The notes: a model not told the origin generated them from the letters alone. Shown: positions 8,351 through 17,521, numbered from the stretch's first letter. The stretch: 64,000 nucleotides of DNA from SLST01 sp964458555 (GCA_964458555.1 CAYWJH010000007.1:1-64000), one strand, 5' to 3'. Made by a program: numbers and translations.

Positions 8351-9334
8351 ATGAGAACCTTTATTCTTCGCCGGATCATCATTCTCATCCCGCTGTTCCT
8401 CGTGATCTCGATGTTCATCTTCATGATCATCCAGCTCCCGCCGGGCAGCTACATAGACAACTACATCATGGAGTTGCGGCTCCAGGGGCAGGACGTCGGG
8501 CAGGCCGAGATCGAGGCGCTGACGCGGATGTACGGGCTCGACCAGCCCATCCACGTTCAGTACGTGCGCTGGTTCAGCGGCTTCATGACCGGTGACCTCG
8601 GATACTCGCTCGCGCTGAAGCAGCCGGTGGGCGAGATCATCATGTCGCGACTCGGCTACACGATCCTCATATCCGTGCTCGTCATCGTGTTCCAGTGGGT
8701 CGTGTCGATCCCGATCGGCCTCTACTCCGCGGTGCACAAGTACACCGTGGGCGACTACATCGTCACCTTCCTGGGGTTCATCGGCCTGTCCATCCCCAAC
8801 TTCATGCTCGCGCTCATCATCATGTACATAGGCTACCGCTACTTCGGCGCGAATCTGACCGGGCTGTTTTCCATCGAGTTCATCAACCAGCCGTGGAGCT
8901 TCGCCAAGTTCATGGACATGCTGTCGAACATCTGGGTAGCGGTGATCGTCGTCGGGACCGCGGGCACGGCCGGTTTCATCCGCGTCCTGCGCAGCCAGAT
9001 GCTCGACGAGCTCGGTAAGGCGTACGTACAGACCGCGCGCGCGAAGGGTCTGCACGAGCGCGTGGTGATCGTGAAGCACACGCTTCGCGTCGCGATCAAC
9101 CCGGTCATCAGCACCGTCGGATGGATCCTGCCGCGCATCTTCAGCGGTTCGGCGATCGTCGCGATCGTGCTCGGGCTTCCCACGCTCGGGCCGGCGCTTC
9201 TGAACTCGATCCTCGCGCAGGATATGTACCTCGCCGGGGATATCATTCTCATCCAAACCATTCTCGTCCTGATAGGGACGCTCATCTCCGACATCGCGCT
9301 TGCCGCAGTCGACCCGAGGATCCGCTATGAGTGA
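8351..9334 (+). CDS. ABC transporter permease, OppB/DppB-like
   Basis: A 327-residue inner-membrane permease of the peptide/nickel/oligosaccharide family. It starts with MRTFILRRIIILIPLFLVIS, the usual first membrane helix, and has the late EAA-type loop around LGKAYVQTARAKGLHERVVI followed by the NPVIS helix. The ORF length matches DppB. The stop overlaps the next permease start by 8 bases (ATGAGTGA), so the two subunits are coupled. Their ATPases and binding protein lie on the opposite strand across the 7.6 kb divergent spacer. Confidence 0.93.
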   Translation: MRTFILRRIIILIPLFLVISMFIFMIIQLPPGSYIDNYIMELRLQGQDVGQAEIEALTRMYGLDQPIHVQYVRWFSGFMTGDLGYSLALKQPVGEIIMSRLGYTILISVLVIVFQWVVSIPIGLYSAVHKYTVGDYIVTFLGFIGLSIPNFMLALIIMYIGYRYFGANLTGLFSIEFINQPWSFAKFMDMLSNIWVAVIVVGTAGTAGFIRVLRSQMLDELGKAYVQTARAKGLHERVVIVKHTLRVAINPVISTVGWILPRIFSGSAIVAIVLGLPTLGPALLNSILAQDMYLAGDIILIQTILVLIGTLISDIALAAVDPRIRYE

Positions 9335-10511
9335 GCAGAGACCGATCGATCAGAAGATGGAACAGCCGACGCAGGCTTCGGTGAACGTCGACGATCCCGA
9401 GCTCGTCGAAGGCGGCGACCGCCTCGCGCCACAGTCGCTGACGCAGAGCCAGCTCATCGTCCGCGAGTTCAAGCGACACAAGCTCGCCGTCATCGGGATG
9501 ATCATTCTCGCGATCATGTACCTCGTCGCGCTGACCTGCGACTTCGTCTCGCCGCGAGATCCCAACGAGGTCTACTCGGAATACTCGTACCTCAGGCCGC
9601 AGCGCATCAGATTCTTCCACGAAGGAAGCTGGGAGGGTCCGTTCGTCTACGGAGTGACCTCGACGCGGAACCCGGAGACGCTCGAGAAGGAGTTCGTGCC
9701 GGACACGAGCGTGCGCTATCCCGTGAAGTTCTTCGCCGAAACCAACATCGACTACAAGTTTCTCGGGCTCTTCGAGACGAACCGGAAGCTCTTTTGGGCG
9801 GAGGACGAAGCGCCCCTCTACCTGATGGGCGCCGATCGGTCGGGCCGGGACATGTTCAGCCGGGTTCTCTACGGCGCACGGATCTCGCTCACGATCGGTC
9901 TCATAGGGGTCGCGATCAGTTTCGTCCTGGGGATCACCATCGGGGGGCTCTCGGGGTTCTACGGCGGCGTCGTGGACGAGATCTTCCAGCGAATCATCGA
10001 GTTCCTGATCTCGATTCCGAAGCTGCCGCTGTGGATGGCGCTCTCCGCGGTCATCCCGCTCGGCTGGCCGGTGATCAAGACCTACTTCGCGATCACCGTG
10101 ATCCTTTCGGTCGTGGGATGGACCGGGCTCGCCCGCGTCGTACGCGGCAAGATCCTCGCGCTGCGCGAGGAGGAGTTCGCGCTCGCCGCAAAGGCGGCGG
10201 GAGCTCCGGACGTCTGGATCGTCTTCCGCCACCTCGTTCCGAACTTCATGAGCTATATCCTCGTCAACATCACGCTCTCTATCCCTGCGATGATCCTGGG
10301 CGAGACGAGCCTCAGCTTCATCGGGCTGGGCCTGCAGCCGCCGGCGATCAGCTGGGGCGTGCTCCTGAAGAACGCGCAGCAGGTGCAGGTCGTCGCGAAC
10401 TACCCGTGGCTGCTCCTGCCCGGAGTATTCGTAATCGTGGTCGTGCTGTGCTTCAACTTCGTGGGCGACGGCCTGCGCGACGCCGCCGACCCCTACGCAT
10501 CGATGACGTAG
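9327..10511 (+). CDS. ABC transporter permease, OppC/DppC-like, with long periplasmic insert
   Basis: This 394-residue partner of the DppB-like permease starts at the ATG at 9327 (MSEQRPIDQKMEQPTQ). A ~50-residue cytoplasmic N-tail precedes the first helix near FKRHKLAVIGMIILAIMYLV. A hydrophilic stretch of about 95 residues with GVTSTRNPETLEKEF follows before DRSGRDMFSRVLYGARISL. The EAA loop reads FALAAKAAGAPDVWIVFRH. The total length exceeds typical DppC (~300), the excess being the N-tail and the periplasmic insert; this longer form is typical of the thermotogal/spirochaetal oligosaccharide branch. Confidence 0.92.
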   Translation: MSEQRPIDQKMEQPTQASVNVDDPELVEGGDRLAPQSLTQSQLIVREFKRHKLAVIGMIILAIMYLVALTCDFVSPRDPNEVYSEYSYLRPQRIRFFHEGSWEGPFVYGVTSTRNPETLEKEFVPDTSVRYPVKFFAETNIDYKFLGLFETNRKLFWAEDEAPLYLMGADRSGRDMFSRVLYGARISLTIGLIGVAISFVLGITIGGLSGFYGGVVDEIFQRIIEFLISIPKLPLWMALSAVIPLGWPVIKTYFAITVILSVVGWTGLARVVRGKILALREEEFALAAKAAGAPDVWIVFRHLVPNFMSYILVNITLSIPAMILGETSLSFIGLGLQPPAISWGVLLKNAQQVQVVANYPWLLLPGVFVIVVVLCFNFVGDGLRDAADPYASMT

Positions 10512-10518
10512 GCGCCGC

Positions 10519-10536
10519 GCCGGCCGTCAGGCCGGC
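10519..10536. terminator. Hairpin between convergent permease and ThuA-like genes
   Basis: The arms GCCGGCC and GGCCGGC pair perfectly around GTCA. The hairpin lies 8 bases past the permease stop and covers the stop of the converging gene, so it could end both transcripts. It has no U tract. Confidence 0.45.
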
Positions 10537-11375
10537 TTCGGCCGCGGCGTCGTATCTGCCTTCAGATCACCGAGCGCGAACTGGATCCCGGCGAGCATGT
10601 GCTCGAGGATGGGCGCGTTCCAGAAGATGTGGTCGTTGTGTCCGAGCGACGTGTAGAAGACCCGTCCCCGTTCCTCGCTTCGGATCCAGCTGATCGCGAT
10701 GTCCTCGTCCTCGCGGCGTTCGGGAAGGATCTTCCGGTCTTCGCTGAACGGCGTCTTCTGCTCGTCGATGCGCAGCAGCACGCGCAGACGGTCGCGGGAG
10801 TAGTGGTCCTTCATCTGGAAGACCTCGTCCTGAACCTCGAAGTCGGAGCCCCCGAACGGTGCGTTGATGGGGCTCTCCGCGTCCTCCGGGGTGAGGACGA
10901 TCGTGTCCTTCGGGCCCCAGGGATGACCGAAGTTCTCGTAGCCGCCGAGCATCTTCCCGAATTCGGGGAACTGATCGTAGCGCGGGTACTGGCAGAAGGT
11001 CGCCGCGGCCGCGTGCAGCCCGACGAAGCCGCCGCCTCCGCGCACGAAGTCGAGCAGGCTCTGCTGCAGTTTCGGATCCTCGGTCAGCACGCCCACCGTG
11101 TTGTTGAAACAGACCGCGTCGAACTGCGCGAGGTGCTCCGGGGCGAACATCGCCGTGTCGTCGCAGAAGAAGGCGGTGTAGGCGCCCGTCTTCGCGCCCA
11201 TGCGCTGGATCGCGTAGTTGCCGGGTTCGATGGACGGATGTCCGGCGCGGATCTGACCGTCTTTTACGTTGAGGTTGGAGACGAGCAGGCGCCGGGTCTT
11301 CCCGGCCGCGGCCGGCGCGGATGCCGGCAACGCCTGCTCGATCTGCGTTCGTTTCTCGTCTTCAATCCTGTGCAT
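10527..11375 (-). CDS. ThuA-like domain protein (class I glutamine amidotransferase fold)
   Basis: A 282-residue cytoplasmic protein starting at 11375 after AAGGAG. Family signs are FDAVCFNNTVG, the FVRGGGGFVGLHAAAATFCQYP nucleophile-elbow-like region, EDAESPINAPFG, EVFQMKDHYS and the late GRVFYTSLGHND. ThuA-like proteins accompany sugar catabolism and Gfo/Idh/MocA dehydrogenases in many genomes, and here the dehydrogenase is 21 bases upstream in the same operon. The enzymatic role is not established for most members; sugar-derivative conversion is an inference from context. Confidence 0.86.
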   Translation of the reverse strand: MHRIEDEKRTQIEQALPASAPAAAGKTRRLLVSNLNVKDGQIRAGHPSIEPGNYAIQRMGAKTGAYTAFFCDDTAMFAPEHLAQFDAVCFNNTVGVLTEDPKLQQSLLDFVRGGGGFVGLHAAAATFCQYPRYDQFPEFGKMLGGYENFGHPWGPKDTIVLTPEDAESPINAPFGGSDFEVQDEVFQMKDHYSRDRLRVLLRIDEQKTPFSEDRKILPERREDEDIAISWIRSEERGRVFYTSLGHNDHIFWNAPILEHMLAGIQFALGDLKADTTPRPKPA

Positions 11376-11396
11376 ATGTACTCCTTCGCGTGAGTG

Positions 11397-12497
11397 CTAT
11401 TCGAGGCCGAGCTCGACGGCCAGCGGATACTTCGACTGCTCGACCGGCCGGGTGATCACCGTTCCGGTGCGGGCCGATTCGTAGGCGCCCATCAACAGCT
11501 CGAACCCGCGCATCGTGTACGGCGCGCCCATGGGGTGCTCGCTGTCCGGTTTGCCGGTGCGCACGAGCTCCACCGCCTTCTCGTACGCGGTCTGGATGAG
11601 GTTGCGCGACTCGCGCTTCTTCGCCTCCGGTACGGGTTCCCACCCGCCGCCGGTGCGCCGCAACACGGTCTCCTCGCCCTTGTCCCCGCGCCGCCACAGC
11701 GAGCCCGTCGTCCCGAGGATCTCGATGTCGTGGTAGGGCCGATCGGGAGTCCGCAGGTCGCCCGTGAGAAACTCGACGCGAAGCCCGCTCTCGAGCTCGC
11801 AGACGGTCATCATCCCGTCCTCGACCGGATGCCCGAAGCGCCAACCACCCTTCACGTGGAAACCGCCGCCGGAGTCCTGGTCGCCACCGCCGGCCTCCTC
11901 CTCGGGGACGTCGCGGTGGTGCGCGGCGAACACCCACTTCCAATCCTTATCGCCGGTCAGGTAGAGCGCCGAGTCGATCAGATGCGTGCCGTCGCTCAGC
12001 ATATCGCCGGCGCACGTCGCGCGGACGAGGTAGACGTCGCCGATCGAACCGCTTGTGATCTGCTCGCGCAGCCACACGAAGTCCTCGCCGGTCCGCCGCT
12101 GGTGGTTCACGACGAGCGGGACCCCGGCCTTCTCGCAAACCTCCACCATCCTCCGGGCCTCGCTCAGATCGACGGCGATCGGCTTCTCGCAGTAGACCAG
12201 CTTCGCGCCGGCCTCGACCGCGGCGATCGTCATCTGCGCGTGGAGTCGGTTGGGCGTGGCCACGCCGACGATCTCCGGCTTCACCTCGCGAAGCATCTGC
12301 TCGTAGTCGGTGAACCGCGCCGGCTCGGCTACGTCGCCCTTCCCGGCCTGCTTCGCCGTCGCGACGCAGTCCGCGGCGACCGTCTCCAGCTTCTCCGTGT
12401 CGATGTCGCAGAGCGCCGCGAGCTCGACACCCTCGATCGCCGCGAGCGCGAGCGCGTGATTGCGCCCCATCTTGAGTCCTACAACTGCTGCTTTCAT
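11397..12497 (-). CDS. Gfo/Idh/MocA-family NAD(P)-dependent oxidoreductase
   Basis: The 366-residue enzyme starts at 12497 after GAGAGGAC. The N-terminal Rossmann fold opens MKAAVVGLKMGRNHALALA, where the usual GxGxxG is replaced by GLKMGR. The family EKP motif is clear (LVYCEKPIAVDLSEARRMVE), as are the GVPLVVNHQRR strand and GTHLIDSALYL. A Gly/Glu-rich insert (near DVPEEEAGGGDQDSGGG) interrupts the C-terminal domain. It is followed by the ThuA-like gene. It probably oxidises a sugar or sugar-acid taken up by the nearby transporter. Confidence 0.9.
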   Translation of the reverse strand: MKAAVVGLKMGRNHALALAAIEGVELAALCDIDTEKLETVAADCVATAKQAGKGDVAEPARFTDYEQMLREVKPEIVGVATPNRLHAQMTIAAVEAGAKLVYCEKPIAVDLSEARRMVEVCEKAGVPLVVNHQRRTGEDFVWLREQITSGSIGDVYLVRATCAGDMLSDGTHLIDSALYLTGDKDWKWVFAAHHRDVPEEEAGGGDQDSGGGFHVKGGWRFGHPVEDGMMTVCELESGLRVEFLTGDLRTPDRPYHDIEILGTTGSLWRRGDKGEETVLRRTGGGWEPVPEAKKRESRNLIQTAYEKAVELVRTGKPDSEHPMGAPYTMRGFELLMGAYESARTGTVITRPVEQSKYPLAVELGLE

Positions 12498-12539
12498 GTA
12501 CCGTCCTCTCGTACGGGATTCAGGTCGAAACCCAGGCTC

Positions 12540-12568
12540 ATTGTAACGCGTACGTCGACGCGTGAAAA
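12540..12568 (-). promoter_or_regulatory. Candidate promoter of the oxidoreductase-ThuA operon
   Basis: On the minus strand there is TTTTCA (12568-12563), 17 bases, then TACAAT (12545-12540). The -10 box is good and the -35 box is moderate. The predicted leader is about 35 bases and includes the Shine-Dalgarno of the 12497 start. Confidence 0.42.
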
Positions 12569-12641
12569 CCGGAAAACGGCTTCGAGAAAGCGGTGCAGAG
12601 CCGTAAAATACCGCAAAGCTTACAGTTCGGTCAGCCGACGG

Positions 12642-15200
12642 TCAGCTTGTCCTGGAGATCCTCACGGTGCGCGCCGCCGTGCCTTCGAGCGGGAAGACGG
12701 CGTACCGGCTGCCTTCGACCTCGCGTACGCGCACGTCCTCGGCGGGCTCGCCGTCGACGGTCACCTCCACGCTCCGCCAGCCGTCGGGCAGAAGCACATC
12801 GGCCTCGGTCTCCTGAGCGCTGCCCGCGATGTCGAGCGCGAGCTCGTCGCCCTCCTTTCGATAGCGGTAGCGCGCGTAGCCGCCGGAGGACGGAAGCACC
12901 GCACCGGCGGTCACGGTGTCGACGCCGGCCGCCTGCCACCGCGGGGCGATCCGCGCGCGCTCGAAGCCGGGCCCGGCGTCCTCGATCCCGGCGAGCCCCT
13001 CGATGAGCGCGTAGACGAGATCCGCGGCGCCCCACATCGCGGGGATACCCTTGGACACCTTCGTCACCGGAAACGACACCGGCCCGTCGGAGAGCGTGAG
13101 CCCGGCGACGAGCCAGATGGAATCGGTCTCCGCGGCCTCGAGCTCGATCCGCTCGATCGGCTTCTGCGGGTGCGGGTGCTCGAGCCCGTAGACGAACACG
13201 CCCACGTTCTCGTACGTTCCGCCCGGTCCCTGGTACCCGACGCGATAATTCCCCGTCCGGATCTGATGCCCACCGACCGCGTCGGGCGCGGGGAAGAGCC
13301 ACGACTCGAGCCCGCGGTGGCTGTGGACGTAGTCGGTGTGATGGCTGCCGTCGGCGTAGACGATGCGGATCGTCCCGACGAGCGGTCCCGGCGAGACGCC
13401 GGCGCCGGTCGCCCCGTGCGGGCTGTAGGCGACGGTCGACTTGTCCCAGCCTTTCGCGTCGCGGCCGTGCGCGGTGTGGAAGAAGCAGACCGTGCGCGCG
13501 GCCCGGCCGACCGGAAGCGTCACCGACCGTGCGTATGGCCCGGCGTGCGAGAGCCCGATGACCGCCCGGCGGCCGTTCTCCGCAGGGTCGATCACGGTGA
13601 AGGGGACGCCTGCGTACTCGGCGCGACCGGGCGGGAGATGCCGCATGTCGTTCTCGGGGTCGCCGACCCAGCCGGGAACGCCCGCGGCGCCGGCGCCGTG
13701 CGTGTCCGTGTTGGCGAGCGCCTCGATGGAAAGCGGTTCGTAGCGCGCCGGCGGAGGCGGCTCGGGAAGCGCGCCCTTGAAGGCGGTGAAGAGATACCCG
13801 CCGTACTCCTCGCACAGCGCGTTCACGCGTTCGAGGATGTCGACCGCGTAGCGCTCGTAGCCGTGCTCGAAGGCGCCGCGGGCGAGCTGGCCGGCGGCGA
13901 TCGTGCTCACACCGCCGTTCATGTACTCCCACTTCGGGAAGTGAAACCCCTTCTCGAAGGGCGGATAGATGTTGTACCACTCGCCCGCCGACGTCTCCGG
14001 CATCTCGCGGCGGATCCTGAGGGACGTCTCGATGATCGCGACCGCCTGCTCGTGCGGAATGCCGCGGTTGAGCGCGTGCGTGTTCGACAGCGATACCTGC
14101 CGGTCGATCGGCGTGCCGCCCAGGTCGCGCCTTGCCCCCGGGTTCTCCGGGACCATGTGCGTGTAGAACTCGCCGTTCCACGCGACCTCGTCGAGCCGCT
14201 GCCGGAGCTCGCGGGAGAGGCGCAGCTGCTCGGCGGCCTCCGCGTCGCGGCCGGCGGCGCGGAGCATCTCGGCGAGGAGCTCGAGGCTCTTCGCCATGCC
14301 CGTGTTATCGCCGTGGAAGACGTTGAACTCGCCGCTGTCCAGGTTGATGCGCATCACCGTACCGGTCGAGCTGCGCGCCGCGTCGTCGTGGCTCTGGAAG
14401 TCCCAGCTGTCGATCGTGAATCCGCGCTTCAGGAGCTTGAACTTCGTGCTCCAGCGGTACGGGTCGGTCGTGGCATAGCGCACCGCGCGCAGCGCGGAGT
14501 CGAGCAGCCCCGCCACCCACTCGGTGTCGCCCGAGGACTTCCAGGCGCGGTAGAGCCCCTCGATGTAGAGGTACTCGACGTCGTTCTCCACCGGAATGCG
14601 CATCCACCGGCGATTGGTGTTGTGCTCGTCGATGGGCCGAACGAAGTCGCCTTCGGCGAACTCGTAGTCGCGGAAGGTCTGCCAGGCCGAGTGGCACATC
14701 TGCTTGCACTTGTCCCAGATCATGCCGTCCTCGCGCTGCGAGTCGGCGTAGAGCTCGATGCCGCTCTTCACCTCGTGCTCCCAGTAGCGCATGCCCTTCA
14801 GCGCGTGTACGTGATCGCGCAGCCACGTCACGTAGTACTTGTAGTTCTTCTCGCCCACGCGGATGTACTTGGGGAGGTTCGACGTCCACCACGCGTGCAT
14901 CGTGGTGTAGAGCAGGCCGAGCAGGTTGCGGTAGAACCCGTCCTCGTCGTCGATCTCGGTCTCGTACTCGACGGTCAGCGGAGAGACGCCGCGGACGCGC
15001 TGCTCATCGTCGAGCACCATGACCAGATGCGCGCCCAGCGCGCCGGACACGGTGAACGAGAACGAATCGGCCGCCCGCTCGTGCACGTACTCGGTTCCCC
15101 GCCCGTCGCGAACGGAGACGATTCCGGGAGCCAGGCCGGAGAGGGTGACGACGTCGAGGGGGCGGGCGCGTCGCGCCGACAGCGTTGGTTCGTGTGCCAT
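12642..15200 (-). CDS. Large six-hairpin glycosidase-like protein (alpha/alpha barrel)
   Basis: The 852-residue protein has no signal peptide. I place the start at the ATG at 15200 (MAHEPTLSARRARP) rather than the TTG at 15221, because a promoter ends 6 bases before that ATG. The middle has the marks of an (alpha/alpha)6 glycosidase: YVTWLRDHVHALKGMRYWEH, DSQREDGMIWDKCK, NDVEYLYIEGLYRAWK, ELRQRLDEVAWNGEFY, WEYMNGGVSTIAAGQLARG. The ends look like beta-sandwich domains. It resembles debranching and rhamnosidase-type clans; the exact family and specificity cannot be read off. Being cytoplasmic, it would act on imported oligosaccharide. Confidence 0.78.
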   Translation of the reverse strand: MAHEPTLSARRARPLDVVTLSGLAPGIVSVRDGRGTEYVHERAADSFSFTVSGALGAHLVMVLDDEQRVRGVSPLTVEYETEIDDEDGFYRNLLGLLYTTMHAWWTSNLPKYIRVGEKNYKYYVTWLRDHVHALKGMRYWEHEVKSGIELYADSQREDGMIWDKCKQMCHSAWQTFRDYEFAEGDFVRPIDEHNTNRRWMRIPVENDVEYLYIEGLYRAWKSSGDTEWVAGLLDSALRAVRYATTDPYRWSTKFKLLKRGFTIDSWDFQSHDDAARSSTGTVMRINLDSGEFNVFHGDNTGMAKSLELLAEMLRAAGRDAEAAEQLRLSRELRQRLDEVAWNGEFYTHMVPENPGARRDLGGTPIDRQVSLSNTHALNRGIPHEQAVAIIETSLRIRREMPETSAGEWYNIYPPFEKGFHFPKWEYMNGGVSTIAAGQLARGAFEHGYERYAVDILERVNALCEEYGGYLFTAFKGALPEPPPPARYEPLSIEALANTDTHGAGAAGVPGWVGDPENDMRHLPPGRAEYAGVPFTVIDPAENGRRAVIGLSHAGPYARSVTLPVGRAARTVCFFHTAHGRDAKGWDKSTVAYSPHGATGAGVSPGPLVGTIRIVYADGSHHTDYVHSHRGLESWLFPAPDAVGGHQIRTGNYRVGYQGPGGTYENVGVFVYGLEHPHPQKPIERIELEAAETDSIWLVAGLTLSDGPVSFPVTKVSKGIPAMWGAADLVYALIEGLAGIEDAGPGFERARIAPRWQAAGVDTVTAGAVLPSSGGYARYRYRKEGDELALDIAGSAQETEADVLLPDGWRSVEVTVDGEPAEDVRVREVEGSRYAVFPLEGTAARTVRISRTS

Positions 15201-15206
15201 GGAATC

Positions 15207-15235
15207 AGTATGTACGATCAACAGTCAGGTGTCAT
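15207..15235 (-). promoter_or_regulatory. Candidate leaderless promoter of the six-hairpin glycosidase gene
   Basis: On the minus strand there is ATGACA (15235-15230), 17 bases, then CATACT (15212-15207), then six bases and the ATG at 15200. The predicted transcription start is the A of the ATG. No Shine-Dalgarno is visible. Confidence 0.48.
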
Positions 15236-15277
15236 CGCGTCGGAGCGCATCTCCCGACATCGCGGACCGCTCGCCGA

Positions 15278-15874
15278 TTACCGCCCAACGCTGCCGACAT
15301 CCCGGGCCAGGATCGACATGACCTGAGTATGAGACTCGAAGACAACCCCCTGCATCCCCAAATTGCGCGCAGCTTCGACATTGTCCGCCCGATCGTCAAC
15401 GAAGAGACACTCGCCGGGCTGAACCGCCAGGGCGGACAGCACCGATCGGTAGATCCTCGGATCAGGCTTGGTGATACCGATCGCGGCGGAGACGACGATC
15501 GCGGCGAAGTCATTGCACGCCCCCAGTGCGCGCTGTCGTGCGGCGAAGAGCTCGACCGAGTCGTTCGTGAGCACGGCGAGACGGAAACCGCGGTCGCGCG
15601 CGAAATCGATCATGCCGCGAGCCCCCGGCATCGGTGCCGCGAAGGCCTCGACGGACAGATCGGACATGGTAGGCTCGAGGCCCCTCTCGCGAAGCAACCG
15701 TGCCCAGAACTCGTTCTCAGACAGAGCACCGGTGTCAACGTACGAACGAAGCCGACGCGCTTGGTCGAGAAGGTCGGGTTCGGACAGACCGTGTCTTGCC
15801 GCGAGCTCGCCGACCTTTGGCGCGACGGCGTCCGCGCACAGCACGCCACCCACGTCGAGCACGAGCGCATTCAT
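15278..15874 (-). CDS. HAD-superfamily hydrolase (subfamily IA, phosphatase-like)
   Basis: A 198-residue protein starting at 15874 (MNALVLDVGGVLCADAVAP), sharing an ATGA with the stop of the upstream phosphodiesterase. The nucleophile motif is LVLDVGGVL, the DxGGV variant. Motif II is LAVLTNDS, motif III is ITKPDPRIY and motif IV is CLFVDDRADNVEAA. The cap domain lies near residues 15-85. As last gene of the Ugp-like operon it could remove phosphate from imported or hydrolysed phosphoesters, which is inference. Confidence 0.86.
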   Translation of the reverse strand: MNALVLDVGGVLCADAVAPKVGELAARHGLSEPDLLDQARRLRSYVDTGALSENEFWARLLRERGLEPTMSDLSVEAFAAPMPGARGMIDFARDRGFRLAVLTNDSVELFAARQRALGACNDFAAIVVSAAIGITKPDPRIYRSVLSALAVQPGECLFVDDRADNVEAARNLGMQGVVFESHTQVMSILARDVGSVGR

Positions 15875-16608
15875 CGCCGAAACCCTGGTACGAACCGATC
15901 GAATTCGCTGTCGATCTGCAGCTCGGTGCATCCGAGCGCGACGAGTCGGTCGATATCCTCGCCGGCCGGCCCGAGGGGATCGAGGCGCGGCAGGTAGTGA
16001 AAGCGGTTAATTGATGGGATGATTCTGACCGAGCGTTCGAGCAGCTGCTCGACGAGGGGGTCGGGGAGTTGCGTTGCGTGAGCGAAGACGAACTCGCGCT
16101 CGCCGACCGAGTCGATTCCGCGCTCGCCGCGCAGGAGCTGCCGGACCGGGACGGCGGTCGTGGTGGTACCGGCGAAGAACTCCTTCGCCTTACGGGCCCC
16201 GATTACCATCGCCGAACCGAGCATCGCCCTTGCCGTGAGCGCGTCGGAGACGGTTCGCAGGAATCGTTCGCCGGGCGCGTCGTGTTTCACATCGATCATG
16301 ACATCGACCCGATCGCGGCATCGGTCCAGCATCTCGTCAAGCGTCAGGATCCAACTGCCTACCGCTCCGCGTAGCTCACCGATCGAGACATCCCGCACGC
16401 GTCGTCTACGCAGGAAGCCACTCGCAATCGAAGGATCGTGGTAGCAGACGATCGCCCCGTCGCTCGTCTCGCGGAGGTCGATTTCGACCGCCGCGTACCC
16501 TCGTCGGACCGCAGCGTCGAGCGCGTCTGGGCTGTTCTCGTGGTAGCGGCCTTCGACGACGCCGCCGCGGTGGGCGATGAGCCGAATGGTGTCGGCGGCG
16601 GAGCTCAT
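15871..16608 (-). CDS. Glycerophosphodiester phosphodiesterase family protein
   Basis: A 245-residue TIM-barrel phosphodiesterase. Active-site motifs are visible: IAHRGG (residues 11-16), ENSPDAL, VEIDLRETSDGAIVCYHDPS carrying the Glu-x-Asp metal ligands and general His, and VDVMIDVKHD. It starts 4 bases after the upstream permease stop. In the classical ugp operon this role is played by UgpQ, which hydrolyses imported glycerophosphodiesters. That supports a glycerophosphodiester or similar phospho-glycerol ligand for the transporter; the cytoplasmic location (no signal peptide) agrees. Confidence 0.9.
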   Translation of the reverse strand: MSSAADTIRLIAHRGGVVEGRYHENSPDALDAAVRRGYAAVEIDLRETSDGAIVCYHDPSIASGFLRRRRVRDVSIGELRGAVGSWILTLDEMLDRCRDRVDVMIDVKHDAPGERFLRTVSDALTARAMLGSAMVIGARKAKEFFAGTTTTAVPVRQLLRGERGIDSVGEREFVFAHATQLPDPLVEQLLERSVRIIPSINRFHYLPRLDPLGPAGEDIDRLVALGCTELQIDSEFDRFVPGFRR

Positions 16609-16612
16609 CTGC

Positions 16613-17518
16613 CTACCCCTTCAGCCCGGTGAGCTGAATCCCCTCGACGAAGTAGCGTTGGAGAAAGACGAAGATCAGGAGAACGGGCAGGATAATCAAC
16701 GTGGCGATCGCCATGTAGAGATGCATGTTCGGGATCGATTGCAACTCCTCGGCGTAGGCATCTCGGAACATGTTGAGACCCACGTTGAGCGTGTACATGT
16801 CGCTGTCCTTCAGGTAGATGAGTGGATCGACGAACTTGTTCCAATGGGACACGAACTCGAGTATCATGACCACGCCCACCGCCGGTTTCGCGAGCGGCGC
16901 CATGATAAGCCGCAAGCGCTGAGGCACGCTCGCCCCGTCAATTTTAGCCGCATCGTCAAGGTCGCGAGGGATGGTCCTGAAGAACTGTCGCATGAGGAAC
17001 ACCTTGGGCGCCCCGGCAGCGAGCCACCCCGGGACGATGAGCGGGACGTAGGTGTTCACGAATCCTAACCGCCACCAAATCACGAACTCGGGTATGAGCG
17101 TGACCTCGCCGGGCAGGAGCATGGAGGCGATGAGGATCGCGAAGAAGACCCGTGCGGCGGGAAAGCGAATTCGCGCCATCGCGTAGCCAGCGGCGGAGGT
17201 AGAGACGACTGCACCGATCATCCCCATGCCTGTCACGTAGAGCGTATTGAGCAAGTAGCGCGTGAACGGGAACGCGGTCCAAGCCTGCACGTAGTTCTCG
17301 ATCTGGAAGTCCCACGGAATCCACTGGAATGGCCTGACGTACAACGATTCCGGCGCCTTGAGCGACGTGATCACCATGATAAACAGCGGTAGCCCGAAAA
17401 CGACCGCGAGCGCGCTGGCGAGCGTGTACCAAGGCAGCTTACGCATCCCATCGCGCAGCCGTCTGCGGGAGTCAAATTCGATGATGATTTCGGCAGCACG
17501 GTGTTCCATCGGTGTCAT
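16613..17518 (-). CDS. Carbohydrate-type (CUT1) ABC permease, MalG/UgpE-like
   Basis: A 301-residue permease with six hydrophobic helices. It opens with a cytoplasmic tail and LPWYTLASALAVVFGLPLFI. The EAA loop is DDAAKIDGASVPQRLRLIMAP. It ends with the usual hydrophobic QRYFVEGIQLTGLKG, a C-terminal signature of the MalG family. Its start is 3 bases after the stop of the MalF-like partner. A second in-frame ATG at 17509 is an alternative start. Confidence 0.93.
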   Translation of the reverse strand: MTPMEHRAAEIIIEFDSRRRLRDGMRKLPWYTLASALAVVFGLPLFIMVITSLKAPESLYVRPFQWIPWDFQIENYVQAWTAFPFTRYLLNTLYVTGMGMIGAVVSTSAAGYAMARIRFPAARVFFAILIASMLLPGEVTLIPEFVIWWRLGFVNTYVPLIVPGWLAAGAPKVFLMRQFFRTIPRDLDDAAKIDGASVPQRLRLIMAPLAKPAVGVVMILEFVSHWNKFVDPLIYLKDSDMYTLNVGLNMFRDAYAEELQSIPNMHLYMAIATLIILPVLLIFVFLQRYFVEGIQLTGLKG

Positions 17519-17521
17519 CTC

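Noticed and set aside
7559..9256. N-terminal extension of the family-5 binding protein frame beyond 7558
   Set aside because: The extension runs through the divergent promoter region, the TPR gene and a permease. The signal peptide and GGAGGTCTT fix the start at 7558.
11394..15326. 1310-codon open frame on the plus strand
   Set aside because: It is antisense to the oxidoreductase and six-hairpin glycosidase genes. Its protein is Arg/Val/Asp/His-rich with no domain pattern, which is the usual product of GC-rich codon shadowing.
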